In this document: piece after piece, positions 60,878-64,000 of the stretch
Position numbering within the stretch: position 1 is the first letter of the stretch
Layout of the letters: each line of letters starts with the position of its first letter
Origin: Nannocystis sp. RBIL2
GTDB taxonomy: Bacteria; Myxococcota_A; Polyangia; Nannocystales; Nannocystaceae
Direction: 5' to 3'
Length of the DNA: 64,000 nucleotides
Assembly: GCF_026626745.1 (NCBI RefSeq)
Contig: NZ_JAPNJW010000002.1
Span: forward strand, 4,488,151-4,552,150
Position numbers and translations under genes: made by a program
The notes under the pieces: model-generated
Database searches by the model: none
What the model was told of the DNA's origin: nothing
Seen by the model: the letters and a program-made list of their open reading frames with translations, nothing else

Positions 60878-62101
60878 TCAACGCGCCTGCGCCAGCGGAG
60901 GCGCCGGCGGGCTCGCGGCCGCGGAACGTCGCTCCGCCAGGGCTTTGCGGGCTCCGGCCGCCTCGCCGATCAAGACCGTCGCCGCGCAGCTGGCCGACAG
61001 GCTCGAGCGGGCGCGCTCGACCGCCCTGCGCACGCAGCCCGTCAGCTTGGGATCGGCCGCGTCGACCCGCACCAGCCCGGCCCGCCCGCCGCGGTAGCTC
61101 CAGACCACCGCGACCGCCGCCCCGGCCGGCGCGCAGGCGTCGAGCGCCGCCTTGTGCGCCGCCACGCCCTCGAGCGCCTCCGCCAGCGCCAGCGGGTCGG
61201 TCTGCGGCATGCGGCAGGCCAGCTCGTGGACCGTCAGCCCGGCCATCGTCAGCGTCGGCGCGCGGCTCGTCAGCGCCACCTCGATCTTGCGCCCGCGCGA
61301 CCGCTTCAGCTGCGCCGCCAGGCCGCACGCGTCGTCGTCCCCGCCCTCGCACGCGCGCGCGAACAGGCCGGCCGCCCGGGTCGCGTCCGCGGGCGTGCCG
61401 ACCCCGCGCAGCGCCGCCAGCCCCTCGCGCAGGCACCCCGCGGGCTGGGCCCCCGCGCACGCCCGGGCGAAGAACTCGACCGCGCGCGCGTTCTCGCCGG
61501 GCCGTCCGTTCGCCTCGTCGTACAGCAAGATCCCCGCGTTGAAGCAGCCCGTCGCGTGCCCGAGCCCGCACGCCTGCGCGAACGAGCCGGCCGCGCGGCC
61601 CGGATCGCGCGCCGGCAGCCCGCGACCCGCCTCGTAGAACAGCCCCGCGGTGAAGCACGCGAACGGGTCCTGCTTCGAGCAGCCCAGCTCGAACATGCCC
61701 AGCGCCCGCGCCGGATCGGCCGGCACGGCTGTCCCTTCGGCCAGCATCGACCCGACCGTCGCGCAGGCCTCGGCGAAGCCGAGCCGGCACGCGCGGTCGT
61801 ACAGGCCGACCGCCCGCGCCGGCTCCCTCGGCCCGTCGCCGACCCCGCCGCGGAGCACCCCGGCGAGGTTCGAGCAGCCGGCCGCATGTCCCAGAGAACA
61901 TGCCCGATCGAGCAGGCGCACCGCCTCGTCCGGGCGCTGCAGCCCCAGCGCCTGCATGCCCTCGGCGTTGCACTGCGCCGGTTCGCAGCGGAGCGGCGGC
62001 GGTCCGGCCGGCGGGGCCGGCTCCTGCGTCGTCCCCGAGCAGGCGGACAGGACCCCCAGGAGGCCCGCGGCCACGAGCGGGAGACGCCGGTCCATGCGCA
62101 T
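60878..62101 (-). CDS. Sel1-repeat (HcpA-like) lipoprotein
   Basis: A 407-residue lipoprotein (signal ending VLSAC; ATG 62101, with 62095 as an alternative). The central 230 residues are a row of six or more Sel1/HcpA repeats of about 36 residues, each with a Cys pair, for example DEAVRLLDRACSLGHAAGCS and ARALGMFELGCSKQDPFACF. Such repeats form a helical solenoid tied by disulfides and bind other proteins. The C-terminal 130 residues form a separate domain resembling the TonB-system-like end domains of myxobacterial lipoproteins (ADPKLTGCVRRAVERARSSL). Two palindromic elements fall inside the repeat region. It heads the three-lipoprotein group and has two copies of a 26-base direct repeat upstream. 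Confidence 0.82.
   Translation of the reverse strand: MRMDRRLPLVAAGLLGVLSACSGTTQEPAPPAGPPPLRCEPAQCNAEGMQALGLQRPDEAVRLLDRACSLGHAAGCSNLAGVLRGGVGDGPREPARAVGLYDRACRLGFAEACATVGSMLAEGTAVPADPARALGMFELGCSKQDPFACFTAGLFYEAGRGLPARDPGRAAGSFAQACGLGHATGCFNAGILLYDEANGRPGENARAVEFFARACAGAQPAGCLREGLAALRGVGTPADATRAAGLFARACEGGDDDACGLAAQLKRSRGRKIEVALTSRAPTLTMAGLTVHELACRMPQTDPLALAEALEGVAAHKAALDACAPAGAAVAVVWSYRGGRAGLVRVDAADPKLTGCVRRAVERARSSLSASCAATVLIGEAAGARKALAERRSAAASPPAPPLAQAR
61728..61744. repeat. palindromic element inside the Sel1 gene
   Basis: GCTGTCCCTTCGGCCAG; the coding strand gives LAEGTA, similar to LAEETY at 60680. Confidence 0.4.
61884..61904. repeat. palindromic element inside the Sel1 gene
   Basis: CATGTCCCAGAGAACATGCC, a stem with mismatches, inside the part coding for ACSLGHAAG. 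Confidence 0.45.
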
Positions 62102-62353
62102 ATTTGCGCGAGCGTGGCCTACCCCCCCGGGAGGGTCAATCCTCCGCCGGCGCGGGCAGCCCGTCGAGCCCGCCGCGAACGATCTGCTCCCTCGTGCGGC
62201 CACGCGCCTCGCCTCGCGACGCGACCGCAAGGACGTCGACCTCCTCGCCATCAATCTTCGCTGGGCCCGAAAGGGTGACGCCCGCGCGCATCGCCTGCAC
62301 TTGCCGTGCATCGCCTCGACCGCGGAGCTGCGGGCGCCTCGCTCCGGCGATCG

Positions 62354-62379
62354 CAACCCTGGACAGGGACTACACGCAT
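62354..62379. repeat. 26-base direct repeat, copy 1
   Basis: CAACCCTGGACAGGGACTAC followed by ACGCAT. The core CCCTG-GA-CAGGG is a palindrome. Copy 2, 154 bases downstream, differs at two positions. Confidence 0.7.
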
Positions 62380-62507
62380 CACCGCCGCCGCGGGCTCCCT
62401 CCCCCTCTCGCCCTGTCTCTCGCCAGCACCGCCTGAACGGCCTCCGCCGGCCGCGCCGAGCTAATCGACGCCCGCGCCGCGAAGACCTTTGGGCCACCGC
62501 CGCCAGC

Positions 62508-62533
62508 CAACCCTGAACAGGGACTACACACAT
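62508..62533. repeat. 26-base direct repeat, copy 2
   Basis: CAACCCTGAACAGGGACTAC followed by ACACAT. The core CCCTG-AA-CAGGG is again a palindrome. Paired spaced palindromes in a divergent promoter region are typical of regulator-binding sites. Confidence 0.7.
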
Positions 62534-62638
62534 TTACGCGAGCGCCGACGGTCCTCTCCGACCCCCAGCCGCTTCGCCTGCGCGCGACCGCGGCCGCCGG
62601 GTCAGAGCGTGGCGGCCGCGTCTCGCCGCTCCGCGCAC

Positions 62639-62662
62639 GACATGTCCCTTCAAACATGTCTC
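62639..62662. repeat. palindromic element copy in the intergenic region
   Basis: GACATGTCCCTTCAAACATG then TCTC: a half-site followed by a second half-site, similar to the copies at 61884 and 56499. Confidence 0.45.
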
Positions 62663-62965
62663 ATCAAACACCTCGTGATCCCGACGCGTCCGTTCGCCGC
62701 CCACATCCGCGACCTGCGGCTGCCGGTGTGTGCGAACGCCACGTCGTCAGCCCGGGCCGAGCCGGCGCTGTGGGGGTCCGCTCGGCGGCGGGCGCGATCG
62801 TCTCGCCGGCGGTAACACGCGGGATCTTCCCAAGTTTTCGCGTGGCATCGCGGCGGACGCGCCTTTCGTAGCTGTCATGATCGAGGGGGACGGCGCGTGC
62901 GAAAGCTGCGTATCCTCCTGGGACGCGAGGGGCCTTCGGGTCTCTCGGCGGCGGAGAGCTCGACC

Positions 62966-64000
62966 ATGACCATCACGGACGCGACCGAGAGCGGCGCTGG
63001 TTTGACTGGCATCGGCACCCCTGAGCAGCGGCAGCTGTTGCGCGTGCTGCAGGCCGTGCGCGACGGCGACTTCTCGGCCGAGCTCCCGGGCGACTGGACG
63101 GGCCTGGGCGGCAAGATCGCCGACACCGTCAATCAGATCATCGTCGCCAACCGGGTCATGGCCGGGGAGCTCGAGCGCATCGGCGAGGTCGTGGGCAAGC
63201 GCGGCCAGACGCGCCAGCGCGTGCGCGGGCACAACCGGGCCGGCGCCTGGGGCGAGATGGAGGACTCCGTCAACACCCTGCTCGACGACCTCCTGTGGCC
63301 GACGGCCGAGGTGAGCCGGGCCATCGGCGCCGTCGCCAAGGGCGACCTGACCCAGACCATGCGGCTCGACGTCGAGGGCCGGCCGCTGCAGGGCGAGTTT
63401 TTGCGCTCGGCCACGATCGTCAACACGATGATCGACCAGATGAGCGTGTTCACCAGCGAGGTGACGCGCGTCGCTCGCGAGGTCGGCACCGACGGCAAGC
63501 TCGGCGGCCAGGCCCAGGTGGCCGGCCTGTCGGGCGTGTGGAAGGACCTGACCGACAACGTCAACTCGATGGCGGGCAACCTGACCGCCCAGGTGCGCAA
63601 CATCGCCGAGGTGACCATCGCAGTCGCCAGCGGCGACCTCTCGCGCAAGATCACCGTCGACGTCCGCGGCGAGATCCTCCAGCTCAAGGAGGCGATCAAC
63701 ACCATGGTCGACCAGCTGCGCTCGTTCGCCTCCGAGGTGACCCGCGTCGCCCGCGAGGTCGGCTCCGAGGGCAAGCTGGGCGGTCAGGCGATCGTCCCGG
63801 GCGTCGCAGGCACCTGGAAGGACCTCACCGACTCGGTCAACGCGATGGCGCTGAACCTGACCTCGCAGGTGCGCAACATCGCCGAGGTCACCACCGCAGT
63901 CGCCCGCGGCGACCTCTCGCGCAAGATCACCGTCGATGTGAAGGGCGAGATCCTCGAGCTCAAGAACACCATCAACACGATGGTCGACCAGCTCAACGGC
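62966..64000 (+). CDS. poly-HAMP signalling protein, N-terminal part (3' end outside window)
   Basis: The frame from ATG 62966 runs without a stop to the window end, 345 codons. An in-frame GTG at 62897 is a possible earlier start; GGAGAG lies nine bases before the ATG. After about 60 residues come consecutive HAMP domains, each about 92 residues (about 276 bases), with the pattern NTMVDQLRSFASEVTRVARE, VGSEGKLGGQAIVPGVAGTW and KDLTDSVNAMALNLTSQVRN then IAEVTTAVARGDLSRKITVD. No membrane segment is visible. This is the N-terminal layout of cytosolic hybrid histidine kinases related to the fungal group III (Nik1/Os-1) type, common in myxobacteria. The kinase and receiver domains would be beyond the window. 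Confidence 0.85.
   Translation, partial: MTITDATESGAGLTGIGTPEQRQLLRVLQAVRDGDFSAELPGDWTGLGGKIADTVNQIIVANRVMAGELERIGEVVGKRGQTRQRVRGHNRAGAWGEMEDSVNTLLDDLLWPTAEVSRAIGAVAKGDLTQTMRLDVEGRPLQGEFLRSATIVNTMIDQMSVFTSEVTRVAREVGTDGKLGGQAQVAGLSGVWKDLTDNVNSMAGNLTAQVRNIAEVTIAVASGDLSRKITVDVRGEILQLKEAINTMVDQLRSFASEVTRVAREVGSEGKLGGQAIVPGVAGTWKDLTDSVNAMALNLTSQVRNIAEVTTAVARGDLSRKITVDVKGEILELKNTINTMVDQLNG

Larger units (their letters stand above)
62102..62965. other. long intergenic region with direct repeats
   Basis: About 860 bases between the divergent Sel1 lipoprotein and the poly-HAMP gene. It contains two 26-base direct repeats and one palindromic element (listed separately) but no convincing gene. The promoters of both flanking genes must lie here. 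The minus-strand frames that begin in the repeats (MCVVPVQGW and MHACSPCPG) lack coding bias. Confidence 0.45.

Noticed and set aside
59629..61542. 637-codon plus-strand frame
   Set aside because: Antisense to the Cys-rich and Sel1 lipoproteins; composition is Arg/Ala/Gly-rich without domains.
62102..62965. Minus-strand short frames starting in the two direct repeats
   Set aside because: The frames begin similarly only because the repeats contain CAT; they diverge at once and lack coding bias.
63400..64000. Tandem repeats considered as a CRISPR or satellite array
   Set aside because: The repeated units are in frame and encode HAMP domains with a 276-base period; there are no unique spacers.

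Overview
The window is very GC-rich, about 64 kb with almost no AT-rich gaps, and looks like a myxobacterial chromosome, most likely Nannocystaceae (Nannocystis or a relative). This rests on content: a TPR protein of the kind attached to myxobacterial kinases, an MglA-type GTPase, a poly-HAMP signalling protein, many lipoproteins with Thr/Ser/Gly/Asp/Glu linkers after the lipidated Cys, tandem Cys-rich lipoproteins, and a lipoxygenase. The genus is an inference. No tRNA, rRNA, CRISPR array or intact mobile element was seen.

Left end (1-5.8 kb): the C-terminal part of a TPR protein, a small hypothetical protein, a lipid-anchored GH13 alpha-amylase and a short-chain dehydrogenase.

Large-protein operon (5.8-22.1 kb, minus strand): six genes, three joined by ATGA overlaps and the others close together, encode two NAL1-like trypsin-fold serine proteases (379 and 527 aa) and then four large uncharacterised proteins of 1129 aa (DUF6603-like), 964, 1806 and 618 aa. 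This is the best candidate for an undescribed system. Its promoter end faces a 2.7 kb gene-poor stretch with two broken IS91-type transposase fragments in opposite orientations. It also lacks the short palindrome common in the right half of the window, so it may be acquired.

Middle (24.8-32.9 kb): a secreted FG-GAP propeller protein, several small or broken genes, two lipoproteins, a second short-chain dehydrogenase and a CDF metal exporter.

Right half (33-64 kb): accessory enzymes and envelope proteins: M16 and M28 peptidases, a lipoxygenase with all five iron ligands, an MglA paralogue lacking two catalytic residues, a YcaC-like hydrolase, a TetR/diiron-oxygenase pair with a clear operator, an Old Yellow Enzyme, a pectin-acetylesterase-like lipoprotein, a YfcG-like GST, an MFS transporter overlapping an Eco57I-type adenine methylase, ribulose-phosphate 3-epimerase, a DUF481 outer-membrane protein, a run of Cys-rich and Sel1-repeat lipoproteins, and the start of a poly-HAMP protein that leaves the window.

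A short palindromic element (core TGTCC-N4-GGACA) recurs from about 32 kb to 63 kb. Copies sit as hairpins between convergent genes, where they probably end transcription from both sides, and also inside at least four coding sequences.
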